Below the pieces are notes generated by a model, which saw only the letters and a program-made list of their open reading frames with translations, was not told where the DNA came from and did not search any database. Positions 16,565-26,714 of a stretch of 64,000 bases of DNA are shown piece after piece. The position numbers and the translations under genes were made by a program. Numbering within the stretch: the stretch's first letter is position 1; every line of letters begins with the position of its first letter. This DNA comes from Pseudomonas tructae (GTDB lineage: Bacteria; Pseudomonadota; Gammaproteobacteria; Pseudomonadales; Pseudomonadaceae), in assembly GCF_004214895.1 (NCBI RefSeq), contig NZ_CP035952.1, positions 4,226,501 to 4,290,500 of the forward strand. Direction: 5' to 3'.

Positions 16565-19500
16565 TCAGGACGGCACCACCGTTGCCTGGCCACTCAAGGC
16601 CAGGTCCACCAGCTCTCGGTTGGCCACCGCGTACATGGCGTAGTCGGTGCCGGTAGCGGCACGCAGTTCGTCGAGCATGACGCGCCAGCGCTCGACCATG
16701 ACCCGGTGCTGATCCAGCCACAGGGCCACCCGGGCGTCCATGTCCTCAGGCGCATCGACCATCTGCAGTACCGAGATGGTGATCGCCCGCTGCTGCAGGT
16801 CGATATCATCACGGAAGGCTTCGCGGGCCAGGGCCTGCCAGTTGTTTTCCACCGGCAGGTTGCTGATTTCCTGCAGGTACCAGGTCAGGTCCAGGGCACT
16901 GCCAACGGCAAAGAAGGCCTTGGCCACTTCAGCCGGGTCCTGGCCCGTGACATCGGAAGCCTCGATGATCGGCAACAGGGTGTACAGGTGCGTGGTACCG
17001 GCCACCATGCGCGCCAGCAGCTCCGGCACGCCAGCGTCGACGAAGCCCTGGTAACGGGTCATCCAGCGCTCGCGGGTCGGCCCTTCCAGCAGTTCATCGA
17101 GTTTCAGGCCCAGTGCGGCGATTTTCGGCCCGAAATGCGCCACATCACGGCCAGCGTCCTGCTCGTTACGCCGGCTGCGCAGGAACCAGCGGGTAGCCCG
17201 GCGGCCCAGGCGCATCAGCTCGTCCATCAGGGTCAGCTGGATTTCAGCCGGAACCTGATAGTCCAGCGCCTCGATCTGACGGAACCAGTGTGGTAGGTGG
17301 AAGATGTCACGCACGATCACATAGGCACCGGCGACGTTCGCCGGGCTCATGCCGGTGGACTCTTTGAGGCGCTGAACGAAGGTGATGCCCATGTTGTTGA
17401 CCAGATCGTTGGCGATCTGGGTGCTGACGATCTCGCGTTTGAGGCGATGACGGCGCATGGCCTCGGCGAACTTGCTCACCAGCGACGGCGGGAAAGCGGT
17501 TTCCATGTCGCGGGTCAGGTAGTCGTCATCTGGCACCAGCGACTTGAGCAACTGTTCCTTGAGGTCGATCTTGCTGTAGGAGATCAGCACCGACAGCTCG
17601 GCACGGGTCAGGCCCTGGCCAGCCGCCAGGCGCTCGGCCAGTTGCTCTTCAGTGGGCAGGAACTCGATGGCACGGTCCAGCTTGCCACGGCCTTCAAGGT
17701 CGGCCATCAGCCTCTTGTACTCGGCGATGCGCTCCTTGGCCCGGCGTGCCGCCAGCGACAGTGCCTGGGTCTGCTTGTAGTTGTTGCCCAGCACCAGACC
17801 GCCAACTTCCTCGGTCATGCTGCCCAGCAGCTGGTTGCGCTGCTTCTCGGTCATGTCGCCGGCCTGCACCACTTCGTTGAGCAGGATCTTGATGTTGACC
17901 TCGTGGTCGGAGCAGTCCACGCCACCGGCGTTGTCGATGAAGTCGGTGTTGGTGGCGCCGCCGTTCAAGCCGAACTCGACCCGGCCCAACTGGGTCATGC
18001 CGAGGTTGCCGCCTTCACCCACCACCTTGCAGCGCAGCTCGTTGCCGTCGACACGCAGGGCGTCGTTGGCCTTGTCGCCGACGTCGGCGTGGCTTTCTTC
18101 ACTGGACTTGACGTAAGTGCCGATACCGCCGTTCCACAGCAGGTCGACCGGGGCCTTGAGCAGCGCGTTGAGCAGCTCGGTCGGGGTCAGTTTGTCGGCT
18201 TCGATGGCGAAGCGCTCTTTCATCTGCGCGGTGATCGCGATGCTTTTCGCGCTGCGCGGGAAGATCCCGCCGCCTTCGGACATGATGCTGGTGTCGTAGT
18301 CGCTCCAGGCCGAACGCGGCAGATCGAACAGGCGCTGGCGCTCGGCGAAGCTGCTGGCAGGCTCGGGGTTCGGGTCGATGAAGATGTGCAGGTGGTTGAA
18401 TGCCGCCACCAGTTGCAGCTTGTCGGACATCAGCAGGCCGTTGCCGAACACGTCGCCAGCCATGTCGCCGACACCGACCACGGTGATCGGATCTTCCTGG
18501 ACGTTGATGCCGCGCTCACGGAAGTGACGCTGCACGCCGACCCAGGCGCCACGGGCGGTAATGCCCATTTTCTTGTGGTCGTAACCGGCCGAGCCACCGG
18601 AAGCAAAAGCGTCGCCGAGCCAGAAGCCGTAGTCGATGGCAATGCCGTTGGCGATGTCGGAGAAGGTCGCGGTGCCTTTGTCGGCAGCCACCACCAGGTA
18701 CGGATCATCGTCATCATGGCGCACGACGTTGGCCGGCGGCACCAGGGCACCGTCCTTGAGGTTGTCGGTGATATCCAGCAGGCCGGAAATGAAGATCCGG
18801 TAGCAGGCGATGCCTTCGGCCTGGATATCATCGCGGCTGCCGCCCAATGGCAGGCGGCGCGGCAAGAAGCCGCCTTTAGCGCCAACCGGTACGATCACCG
18901 AGTTCTTCACCTGCTGGGCTTTTACCAGGCCCAACACTTCGGTGCGGAAATCTTCTTCACGGTCCGACCAGCGCAGGCCGCCGCGAGCAACGTTACCAAA
19001 GCGCAGGTGCACGCCTTCGACCCGTGGCGAATAGACGAAGATTTCGAACTTCGGCACCGGCTTGGGCAGTTCGGGGATCAGCTTGGGGTTGAACTTGAAG
19101 CTGAAGTACGACTTGTTCTGGCCCTGAGCGTCGGTCTGGTAGAAGTTGGTGCGCAGGGTGGCCTTGATCAGGTCCAGGTAGCGACGCAGGATACGGTCTT
19201 CGTTGAGCACCTGGACCTCGTCCAGGGCCGTCAGGATGGCCTGCTCCAGACGCTGCTGCTTGTCGTCGAGGTCTTCGCTGCTGAGCTTGCGCGCCAGATA
19301 GAAGCGGGTCTTGAACAACCGGGTCAGCTCGCGGGCAATGTCGGTGTGGTTGTTCAGGGTGCTGGCAATGTAGCCCAGGTCGAAGCCCAGGCGGATCTGC
19401 TTGAGGTAGCGGGCGTAGGCACGCAGCAGCGCCACGTCGCGCCACGGCAGGCCGGCGGTCAGCACCAGGCGGTTGAAGGCGTCGTTCTCGGCATCGCCAT

Positions 19501-21430
19501 TGACGATGTGCACGAAGGCATCCTGCAGGGTGTCGTTGAGCTGCTGGATGTCGAGGTTCAGGCCTTCGGCGGCGGTGAAGGCGAAGTCATGAATCCAGTA
19601 CTCGCGGCCATTGGCATGGCGCAGGCGGTACGGGAACTCGCCCAGCACCCGCAGGCCAAGGTTTTCCAGGATCGGCAGGACGTCCGACAACGCCAGCGGC
19701 GTATCGGCGTGGTACAGCTTGCAGTGCAGTTGCTGTTTGCCGGCCTGGGTCAGCGGCTGGTAGAAGCTCATCACCAGCGGCTTGCGCTCGGACAGGGTCA
19801 GCAGGTGCTGCATGTCGACCACTGCCGAATGGGCGGCGAAACGCTCGCGGTAACCGGCCGGGAAGCCTTTCGGGAAGTCGGCCAGGACGTTGGTGCCCTG
19901 GGCTTCGCCGAAGCTTTCGACGGTCAGGCTGGCGTAGTCGTCCTGCCACGAACGGCAGGCCTGGATCACTTCGTTTTCCAGCTGCTGCGGGTCGATGTCG
20001 ATGCGGTTTTTCGGGTCGACGCGCAGAATCAGTTGCACGCGGGCCAACACCGACTCGGAGAAGAAGGTCCAGAACTCGCAGTCGCTGGCCTTGAGGCGCT
20101 CCATCAGTACTTGCTGGATCTTCTGCCGCACTTCGGTGGAGTAAATGTCGCGCGGCACGTAAGCCAGGCAGTAGCAGAAGCGGCCGTACGGATCCTTGCG
20201 CAGGAACACGCGGATCTTGTTGCGTTCCTGGATCTGCACGATCGACATGACAGTGCTGAACAGCTCGTCGACCGGGGTCTGGAACAGGTCGTCACGGGGC
20301 AGCACTTCCAGAACCTGGGCCAGCTCTTTGCCCAGGTGGGCTTTGGGGTCGAAGTGCGAACGACGCTCGACTTCGGCGACCTTGCCACGGATATACGGGA
20401 TCGCCCGCACGCTTTCGCCATACACCGAAGAGGTGTACAGGCCCATGAAGCGGCATTCCTTGATGACCTTGCCGTCGGCATCCAGCTGGCGGATAGACAC
20501 GTAGTCCGGGTAGGCCGGACGGTGCACGCGGCTTGGGTGTGCGGCCTTGGCGAAGGACAGCAGCAGCGGCTCGTGCAGGTAATTGACGGCGTAGTCTTCG
20601 ATGCGCAGGTCTTCGGCGGTGAGACCGACGCGCAGCATGCGGGTCAGGCCGAGGAACGACTGCTCGTCATACTGCAGCTGGCCACCCTGGGCATCGCCAT
20701 GAACGACGAATTCCTCGTAGCCGAGGAAGGTGAAATGGTTGCCCAGCAACCATTCGAGGAAGGCTTTGACCTCGGCCTTTTCGTTTTGCGCCGGGGCGTA
20801 GGCGGTCTGCTCGACCAATGCCACGACCTCGCGCAGCTTGGCCTTCATCGGTTCGAAATCGGCGACGGCGACGCGCACTTCGGCCAGCACCTGCTCAAGC
20901 TCGCGGGTCAGCAGGTTGAGCTCAGCGGTGTTGGCGCAGCGGTCGATCTCCAGGTACATCAGCGATTCTTGCAGGACGCCGTCGCCCTGGGTGCCTTTGG
21001 GCAGGATTTCCAGCAGCTCGCCTTTGGGCCCGCGACGCACGCTCAGTACGGTGGTCTGCAGGGTATGGATGCTGTAGCCGCGGCGGTTGAGCTCGGTACG
21101 TACCGAGTCGACCAGGAAAGGCAGGTCATGGTGCAGGACTTCGACCGCAGTGTGGGTCGACTGCCAGCCATGGCGTTCATAATCGGGGTTGTAGACGCGA
21201 ACCTGAGGCTGGGTGTGATCGAAACGCTCGATGATGCGCCAGGCAGAGAGGGTGCAACCGGCCAGGTCCGACATACGGCGCTGGGTGAGTTCGTCCAGAG
21301 AGATGATGCCGAAGAACTGCTCGGCGAACAGCGCCACTTGTGGCAGTGCCTGTTCGCTGATGTGCTGCGCCAGGGCCGCCTGCAGTTGATGCTGGAAGTC
21401 GGCTTTGCTGGCTGCGGTGAAAAACGCCAT
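16565..21430 (-). CDS. gdhB: NAD-specific glutamate dehydrogenase, large (180 kDa) type
   Basis: The 1621-residue protein is the large NAD-dependent glutamate dehydrogenase (L-GDH180 class) that deaminates glutamate to 2-oxoglutarate in catabolism. The long N-terminal regulatory region carries ACT-like segments, and the central catalytic domain contains GGLRWSDREEDFRTEVLGL and the lysine-bearing VPVGAKGGFLPRRLP. A Rossmann-type segment (ITVVGVGDMAGDVFGNGLLMS) and EGGNLGMTQLGRVEF follow. Size matches P. putida and P. aeruginosa orthologues. ATG 21430 has GGAG eight bases upstream. It stands alone and is separated from ppsR by a shared terminator. Its product, 2-oxoglutarate, links it to the nitrogen genes nearby only by metabolism. 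Confidence 0.97.
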   Translation of the reverse strand: MAFFTAASKADFQHQLQAALAQHISEQALPQVALFAEQFFGIISLDELTQRRMSDLAGCTLSAWRIIERFDHTQPQVRVYNPDYERHGWQSTHTAVEVLHHDLPFLVDSVRTELNRRGYSIHTLQTTVLSVRRGPKGELLEILPKGTQGDGVLQESLMYLEIDRCANTAELNLLTRELEQVLAEVRVAVADFEPMKAKLREVVALVEQTAYAPAQNEKAEVKAFLEWLLGNHFTFLGYEEFVVHGDAQGGQLQYDEQSFLGLTRMLRVGLTAEDLRIEDYAVNYLHEPLLLSFAKAAHPSRVHRPAYPDYVSIRQLDADGKVIKECRFMGLYTSSVYGESVRAIPYIRGKVAEVERRSHFDPKAHLGKELAQVLEVLPRDDLFQTPVDELFSTVMSIVQIQERNKIRVFLRKDPYGRFCYCLAYVPRDIYSTEVRQKIQQVLMERLKASDCEFWTFFSESVLARVQLILRVDPKNRIDIDPQQLENEVIQACRSWQDDYASLTVESFGEAQGTNVLADFPKGFPAGYRERFAAHSAVVDMQHLLTLSERKPLVMSFYQPLTQAGKQQLHCKLYHADTPLALSDVLPILENLGLRVLGEFPYRLRHANGREYWIHDFAFTAAEGLNLDIQQLNDTLQDAFVHIVNGDAENDAFNRLVLTAGLPWRDVALLRAYARYLKQIRLGFDLGYIASTLNNHTDIARELTRLFKTRFYLARKLSSEDLDDKQQRLEQAILTALDEVQVLNEDRILRRYLDLIKATLRTNFYQTDAQGQNKSYFSFKFNPKLIPELPKPVPKFEIFVYSPRVEGVHLRFGNVARGGLRWSDREEDFRTEVLGLVKAQQVKNSVIVPVGAKGGFLPRRLPLGGSRDDIQAEGIACYRIFISGLLDITDNLKDGALVPPANVVRHDDDDPYLVVAADKGTATFSDIANGIAIDYGFWLGDAFASGGSAGYDHKKMGITARGAWVGVQRHFRERGINVQEDPITVVGVGDMAGDVFGNGLLMSDKLQLVAAFNHLHIFIDPNPEPASSFAERQRLFDLPRSAWSDYDTSIMSEGGGIFPRSAKSIAITAQMKERFAIEADKLTPTELLNALLKAPVDLLWNGGIGTYVKSSEESHADVGDKANDALRVDGNELRCKVVGEGGNLGMTQLGRVEFGLNGGATNTDFIDNAGGVDCSDHEVNIKILLNEVVQAGDMTEKQRNQLLGSMTEEVGGLVLGNNYKQTQALSLAARRAKERIAEYKRLMADLEGRGKLDRAIEFLPTEEQLAERLAAGQGLTRAELSVLISYSKIDLKEQLLKSLVPDDDYLTRDMETAFPPSLVSKFAEAMRRHRLKREIVSTQIANDLVNNMGITFVQRLKESTGMSPANVAGAYVIVRDIFHLPHWFRQIEALDYQVPAEIQLTLMDELMRLGRRATRWFLRSRRNEQDAGRDVAHFGPKIAALGLKLDELLEGPTRERWMTRYQGFVDAGVPELLARMVAGTTHLYTLLPIIEASDVTGQDPAEVAKAFFAVGSALDLTWYLQEISNLPVENNWQALAREAFRDDIDLQQRAITISVLQMVDAPEDMDARVALWLDQHRVMVERWRVMLDELRAATGTDYAMYAVANRELVDLALSGQATVVPS

Positions 21431-21776
21431 CTGTGGTACTCCGCTTGGGCTTTATTATTGAGTGAAGCGTCGCGCGCGTCCGCCGTTTACGGATCAACGA
21501 TAGCCAACCCGTAGCAGGAGGACGGTAAAACCATAGAAACAGGCGCTCAAGGTGACCTGCGAGTCACATCTTCCGCTCCACGGATGGGCATCTGCAAAAA
21601 CGACTGCCGAACGGGCTGTGTCTTTACGGGTGTCCATCGACAGCAAAGCTTAACGAGTGCCCGCCCGCCCCTGCTTGCGATGCTGCGACATATTCGGTCA
21701 TTGAGGTGCAAGCGCACGTTTATCCACAGGCCGAAGACTGGCAGAATCGTGTTTCAACTTATTGATCGAGCCGCTC
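21431..21776. other. Divergent intergenic region gdhB / 117-residue protein gene
   Basis: This 346-bp gap contains the promoters of two divergent genes. I see an imperfect inverted repeat GTGAC-N6-GTCAC at 21552-21567 and no convincing ORF, RNA gene or terminator. GTGA and TCAC are eight bases apart, not the six needed for a classic CRP/Vfr site. Confidence 0.6.
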
Positions 21777-22130
21777 ATGCAACTGACAACCGCCCTGCTC
21801 TTCGCCACCCCCTGCGATGATGAAGAAGACAACATGGCCACCCTGTGCTGCCACAGTGACAAGGGCCAGATGTTCGTCATGACCCGTTATCCGGACGAAG
21901 AGCGAGTGGACATTACCCTCGACGAGCATTACGCACCCGTCGAAGGTTTGAAGGTCACGTTCAGTGCCCAAAGGTTGCTGATTGAAGTTGCACCGCTGGA
22001 TGCCGATGCCCTCGGTGGTGACGACCATCTGGAAATCATCCTGACCTCGAAAGACACCGACCTCGCCGAGGTCGAAGAAACCCTGCAGAACATTCTCAAG
22101 GGCACCGGCACCTACGTCAGCGAGCTGTAA
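21777..22130 (+). CDS. Conserved hypothetical protein, 117 residues, acidic
   Basis: I do not recognise a named function. The product (MQLTTALLFATPCDDEEDNMATLCCHSDKGQMFVM...) is small and strongly acidic, with no signal peptide or membrane segment. Its pattern of alternating hydrophobic beta-like stretches ends in a helix (EVEETLQNILKGTGTYVSEL). An adjacent cysteine pair (Cys-Cys) lies near residue 30. I chose ATG 21777, with GAG upstream; TTG at 21762 is possible. It sits between gdhB (divergent) and the GntR regulator (same strand, 74 bp on). Codon use looks native. It is probably a real conserved Pseudomonas gene, but its link to either neighbour is unproven. Confidence 0.75.
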   Translation: MQLTTALLFATPCDDEEDNMATLCCHSDKGQMFVMTRYPDEERVDITLDEHYAPVEGLKVTFSAQRLLIEVAPLDADALGGDDHLEIILTSKDTDLAEVEETLQNILKGTGTYVSEL

Positions 22131-22172
22131 TTGCCCACGCGGTTTCTTGACAAGGAACCGCTGCAAAAGGCA

Positions 22173-22190
22173 TTGTCTGACAACCTGATT
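22173..22190. promoter_or_regulatory. Putative GntR operator upstream of lhgR
   Basis: TTGTCTGACAA (22173-22183) is a perfect palindrome of the form bound by FadR-subfamily GntR repressors. The 15-bp stretch GTCTGACAACCTGAT (22175-22189) recurs exactly at 22968-22982, upstream of lhgO, which suggests the GntR protein controls both genes. Confidence 0.65.
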
Positions 22191-22204
22191 AATGAGCGTC
22201 CTTC

Positions 22205-22915
22205 ATGCTTGAGCTTCAGCGCCCCGACACCCTGGTCGAACGGGTTGTCGGTGCCATCCGCGCCGAAATCGATTCTGGTCGCCTGGCGGCCGAATCGCGC
22301 CTGCCTACCGAACAGCAACTGGCCGAACAACTGAACGTCAGCCGCTCGGTGGTGCGCGAGGCCGTGGCCCAGCTCAAGGCAGATGGCGTGCTGATCGCCC
22401 GTCGCGGCCTGGGTTCATACATTTCGCAAACCCCGACCGGCACGGTGTTCCGCTTCCCGTCCGCGCAAGGCCGCAGCCCGGACCTGGTGCAGATGTTCGA
22501 AGTACGCCTGTGGATCGAGACCCAGGCCGCCTCAGTGGCGGCCCAGCGCCGCGACGCCGCCGACCTTGCGCGGATGAGCAAGGCCCTGCAAGAGATGCTC
22601 GACAAACGCAGCGACTTTGCCGTGGCCGCCGCTGCCGATGTCGAGTTCCACCGCGCCATCGCCCAAGCCAGCAAGAATGATTATTTCGTCGCCTTCCATG
22701 ATTTTCTCCGCGGCCAGCTGGCTGCTGCGCGTAAAACCGCCTGGGAAAACTCGGCGGCGCATTCGGTGGGCGGCTCGGCCGATGCCCACCGCGAACACCA
22801 GGCGCTGTACCAGGCCATCGCCGATGGCGACCGTATTGCCGCTGCAGCCTGCGCCGAAGCCCACCTGCGGGCCTCGGCCAAACGCCTGAAACTGGACTTG
22901 CCAAGTATCGACTGA
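22205..22915 (+). CDS. lhgR: GntR/FCD transcriptional regulator, likely LhgR
   Basis: The 236-residue FadR-subfamily regulator has an N-terminal winged helix (TLVERVVGAIRAEIDSGRLAAESRLPTEQQLAEQLNVSRSVVREAVAQLKADGVL in outline, residues about 6-75) and a C-terminal all-helical FCD ligand domain (RLWIETQAASVAAQRR; DVEFHRAIAQAS; HREHQALYQAIADGD), whose Asp/His residues usually hold a metal and a carboxylate effector. It precedes lhgO by about 110 bp with its own terminator between. Both promoters share a 15-bp palindrome-containing sequence. In P. putida a GntR protein named LhgR represses 2-hydroxyglutarate oxidation, so the assignment rests on that context. Confidence 0.8.
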   Translation: MLELQRPDTLVERVVGAIRAEIDSGRLAAESRLPTEQQLAEQLNVSRSVVREAVAQLKADGVLIARRGLGSYISQTPTGTVFRFPSAQGRSPDLVQMFEVRLWIETQAASVAAQRRDAADLARMSKALQEMLDKRSDFAVAAAADVEFHRAIAQASKNDYFVAFHDFLRGQLAAARKTAWENSAAHSVGGSADAHREHQALYQAIADGDRIAAAACAEAHLRASAKRLKLDLPSID

Positions 22916-22928
22916 AACCCCGTTTAAT

Positions 22929-22953
22929 GGGCGCTGCGGCATAGCGCCCTTTT
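22929..22953 (+). terminator. Terminator after lhgR
   Basis: GGGCGCT (22929-22935) pairs with AGCGCCC (22943-22949) around GCGGCAT and is followed by TTTTATTT, placed 13 bp after the lhgR stop. lhgO therefore needs its own promoter. Confidence 0.85.
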
Positions 22954-22965
22954 ATTTGCACCACT

Positions 22966-22985
22966 TAGTCTGACAACCTGATAAG
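22966..22985. promoter_or_regulatory. Putative GntR operator upstream of lhgO
   Basis: TAGTCTGACAA followed by CCTGAT repeats the lhgR upstream sequence, with 15 identical bases at 22968-22982. An extra pair of CTGATAAG direct repeats lies at 22978-22985 and 22994-23001, sixteen bases apart. The lhgO ATG is at 23024. Confidence 0.65.
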
Positions 22986-23023
22986 CAGACGCTCTGATAA
23001 GAACAAACCAAGGTGACACCTGC

Positions 23024-24217
23024 ATGATCTACGACTACTGCATCATCGGCGGCGGCATCGTCGGCCTCGCCACCGCCATGGCCCTGCTCGAGCGCCAGCC
23101 CGGCGCCTCGCTGCTGATCCTGGAAAAGGAAAGCAGCCTGGGCAAGCACCAGACGGGCCACAACAGCGGGGTCATCCACGCCGGGATCTACTACGCCCCG
23201 GGCAGCCTCAAGGCCGACCTGTGCAAGCGTGGCGCCCAGGCCACCAAAGATTTCTGCACCGAACACCAGATCAAGTTCGAGGTCTGCGGCAAGCTATTGG
23301 TGGCTTCCACACCGCTGGAAGTCGAGCGCATGCACGCCCTGTATGAGCGCTCACAGCAGAATGGCCTGAAGGTCGAGCGCCTGGATGCCCAGGAACTGCA
23401 ACGGCGCGAGCCGAACATCGTCGGCCTCGGCGGCCTGTTCCTCGATGCCACCGGCATCGTCGACTACAAGCAGGTCTGTGACGCCATGGCCCGGGTCATC
23501 CAGCGATTCGGCGGCGAAGTGCAGTTGCAGACCACCGTGCGGGCCATCGTCGAAAGCGCCGACAAGGTCACCATCAGCAGCGACGACAAGGCCTGGAGCG
23601 CCCGCCAACTGGTGGCCTGTGCCGGCCTGCAATCGGACCGCCTGGCAACGATGGCCGGGGTCAGGATCGACCACCAGATCATCCCCTTTCGCGGCGAGTA
23701 CTTCCGCCTGCCAGCGAGCAAGAACGACATCGTCAACCACCTGATCTACCCGATCCCCGACCCGCAGTTGCCGTTTCTTGGCGTGCACCTGACGCGGATG
23801 ATCGACGGCAGCGTGACGGTCGGGCCCAACGCCGTACTGGGTCTGGGCCGGGAGAACTACAAGAAGTTCTCGGTGAACTGGCGCGACGTCGCCGAGTACG
23901 CGCGCTTTCCGGGGTTCTGGAAAACCATCTGGAACAACCTCGGCTCCGGCACCGCCGAGATGAAGAACTCGCTGTTCAAAAGCGGCTATCTGGAGCAATG
24001 CCGCAAATACTGCCCATCACTGAGCATCGAGGATCTGCAGCCTTACGAAGCCGGCATCCGCGCCCAGGCGGTGATGCGCGACGGCACCCTGGTGCATGAC
24101 TTTCTGTTCGCCGAGACCCCGCGCATGGTGCACGTCTGCAATGCGCCGTCGCCAGCGGCCACCTCGGCCATCCCGATCGGCCAGATGATCGCCGAAAAGA
24201 TCCTCAAGGCCCGCTGA
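23024..24217 (+). CDS. lhgO: L-2-hydroxyglutarate oxidase/dehydrogenase LhgO
   Basis: The 397-residue FAD enzyme oxidises L-2-hydroxyglutarate to 2-oxoglutarate, feeding electrons to quinone in lysine/glutarate breakdown. The N-terminal dinucleotide motif IIGGGIVGLATAMALLE and the segment KHQTGHNSGVIHAGIYYAPGSLKA are hallmarks of the LhgO/L2HGDH family. The C-terminal PSPAATSAIPIGQMIAEKI closes the FAD fold. ATG 23024 follows AAGGTG. The usual partner csiD (glutarate hydroxylase) is not adjacent. Instead a GntR gene lies upstream and an MHS transporter lies 46 bp downstream, forming a compact regulator-enzyme-transporter module. Confidence 0.93.
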   Translation: MIYDYCIIGGGIVGLATAMALLERQPGASLLILEKESSLGKHQTGHNSGVIHAGIYYAPGSLKADLCKRGAQATKDFCTEHQIKFEVCGKLLVASTPLEVERMHALYERSQQNGLKVERLDAQELQRREPNIVGLGGLFLDATGIVDYKQVCDAMARVIQRFGGEVQLQTTVRAIVESADKVTISSDDKAWSARQLVACAGLQSDRLATMAGVRIDHQIIPFRGEYFRLPASKNDIVNHLIYPIPDPQLPFLGVHLTRMIDGSVTVGPNAVLGLGRENYKKFSVNWRDVAEYARFPGFWKTIWNNLGSGTAEMKNSLFKSGYLEQCRKYCPSLSIEDLQPYEAGIRAQAVMRDGTLVHDFLFAETPRMVHVCNAPSPAATSAIPIGQMIAEKILKAR

Positions 24218-24263
24218 AACCCTGCTGCACGCCATAACTACAAAGACAAAAAGGAACTCACTG

Positions 24264-25592
24264 ATGTCGGTACATGAGACGGCTGCGGCCGCGAGCGAAA
24301 CCCCGGAACAGAAGAGCAAGCGCCTGCGCAAGGTCGCCGCGGCGACCATCTTCGGCTCGATGCTGGAGTGGTACGACTTCTACCTGTACGCCACCATGGC
24401 GGCGATCGTCTTCTCGAAGATTTTCTTCGACCCGAGCAACCCGGCCGTGGCATCGCTGCTGGCGTTTTCCACCTTCGCCATCGGCTTTATCGCCCGCCCC
24501 TTCGGCGGCGTGCTGTTCGGCTACCTGGGCGACCGCTTCGGGCGCAAGCAGGTACTGGTCATCACCTTCTGTATGATGGGCGTGTGCACCGCCCTGATCG
24601 GCCTGATCCCCAGCTACGCCTCGATTGGCATCTGGGCGCCGATCATCCTGGTACTAGTACGCATCATCCAGGGCCTGGGCGCCGGTGCCGAGCTGTCTGG
24701 CGCCGCAGTGACCTCCTACGAGCACGCCAGCGAAGGCAAGCGCGGCAGCCAGGGCGCCTGGCCGGCGCTGGGCTTGAACCTGGGCCTGCTGCTGTCGTCG
24801 CTGACCGTCTACCTGCTGACCATGAACGGCAACGAGTTCCTGCTCGCCGGCGGCTGGCGCATCCCGTTCATCTGCAGCATCGTGCTGGTCGGCGTTGGCC
24901 TGTGGGTGCGTAAAAGCATCCCGGAAACCCCGGACTTCAAGGAGCTCGACAAAACCCCCGCCCAGCGCCAGGAGTCACCACTCAAGCTGCTGTTCAAGAA
25001 CGATCTCAAGGGCCTGGCCGTGGTATTCTTCGTGGCCATCGGTTACAACGCCCTGAGCTACATCTTCAAGACCTTCTCGCTGGCTTACCTGACCCAGTAC
25101 AAGGGCGTTGAAGCTCACGTCACCTCGCTGTCGGTGACCATCGCCAGCCTGGTGGCGATCATCGCCGTGCCGTGCTTCGGCTGGCTGTGCGACAAATGGA
25201 GCAGCAAGACCGTACTGATGCTCGGCGGGATGTTCTCGGTGCTGTTCGCCTACCCGTTCCTGAGCCTGCTCAATACCGGCGAGCCAATGCTGATCTACCT
25301 GGCGATTGCCATCGGTACCGGCATCCTCGCACCGATGATGTTCGCCCCCCAGGGCTCGTTCCTCAGCCGCCAGTTCCCGACCCAGACCCGTTCCTCGGGT
25401 TTTGGTACCGGGCGCGAGATCGGCACGGCCGTGGCCGGTGGCCTGGCGCCGCTGGGCGGCCTGGCACTGGTGGCAAGCTCCGCGACCCACTCCACCGACG
25501 GCGTGGCACTGATCCTGGTGGTGGCGGCGGTGTTTGTGGTGGTGTTTGCCCTGTGTGACCAGGGGCGCAAGCATTCCAGCTTCAAGAACTGA
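24264..25592 (+). CDS. MHS-family MFS transporter (probable dicarboxylate/2-hydroxyglutarate)
   Basis: This 442-residue, 12-helix transporter is of the metabolite:proton symporter group (relatives KgtP, ShiA, ProP). The signature after helix 1, SMLEWYDFYLYATMAAIVFSK, and the loop motif GYLGDRFGRKQVLV are typical of the subgroup. The charged N terminus is cytoplasmic. It lies 46 bp after lhgO with its own GGAA-type binding site, so it is probably transcribed with lhgO under the GntR regulator. Substrate specificity is not visible in the sequence; uptake of L-2-hydroxyglutarate or a related dicarboxylate is inferred from the neighbour. A REP pair follows. Confidence 0.85.
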   Translation: MSVHETAAAASETPEQKSKRLRKVAAATIFGSMLEWYDFYLYATMAAIVFSKIFFDPSNPAVASLLAFSTFAIGFIARPFGGVLFGYLGDRFGRKQVLVITFCMMGVCTALIGLIPSYASIGIWAPIILVLVRIIQGLGAGAELSGAAVTSYEHASEGKRGSQGAWPALGLNLGLLLSSLTVYLLTMNGNEFLLAGGWRIPFICSIVLVGVGLWVRKSIPETPDFKELDKTPAQRQESPLKLLFKNDLKGLAVVFFVAIGYNALSYIFKTFSLAYLTQYKGVEAHVTSLSVTIASLVAIIAVPCFGWLCDKWSSKTVLMLGGMFSVLFAYPFLSLLNTGEPMLIYLAIAIGTGILAPMMFAPQGSFLSRQFPTQTRSSGFGTGREIGTAVAGGLAPLGGLALVASSATHSTDGVALILVVAAVFVVVFALCDQGRKHSSFKN

Positions 25593-25602
25593 GTGATCCT
25601 TT

Positions 25603-25659
25603 TCGCGGGGCAAGCCCGCTCCCACCGAGATCACCCGTGGGAGCGGGCTTGCCCCGCGA
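25603..25659. repeat. REP inverted pair 1
   Basis: Two head-to-head 23-bp copies of TCGCGGGGCAAGCCCGCTCC(CAC), at 25603-25625 and inverted at 25637-25659, can fold into one long stem. They lie between convergently unrelated units: after the MHS gene and before the MoxR operon. Confidence 0.92.
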
Positions 25660-25750
25660 TGCTTTTCGACCCCGGATGGATTAAAGTATCAGCCCCCGCC
25701 CGGGCGCTTTTACGCTGCACGCCCTGGCTTTTTTCCAGGAACCTTCAACG

Positions 25751-26710
<960 letters not shown>

Positions 26711-26714
26711 CCCC

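Noticed and set aside
17297..21514. A 1405-codon open frame on the plus strand opposite gdhB
   Set aside because: It mirrors a strongly supported gene, has no ribosome binding site or recognisable domain, and its biased His/Gln/Val-rich composition is the usual by-product of high-GC codon use on the opposite strand.
21552..21567. GTGAC-N6-GTCAC as a possible CRP/Vfr site upstream of gdhB
   Set aside because: GTGA and TCAC are eight bases apart instead of six, and the flanking bases do not fit; kept only as an inverted repeat.
25603..25659. REP pairs as possible CRISPR or attachment sites
   Set aside because: They are inverted, not direct, repeats, widely scattered, and lie at gene ends, with no cas or integrase genes.
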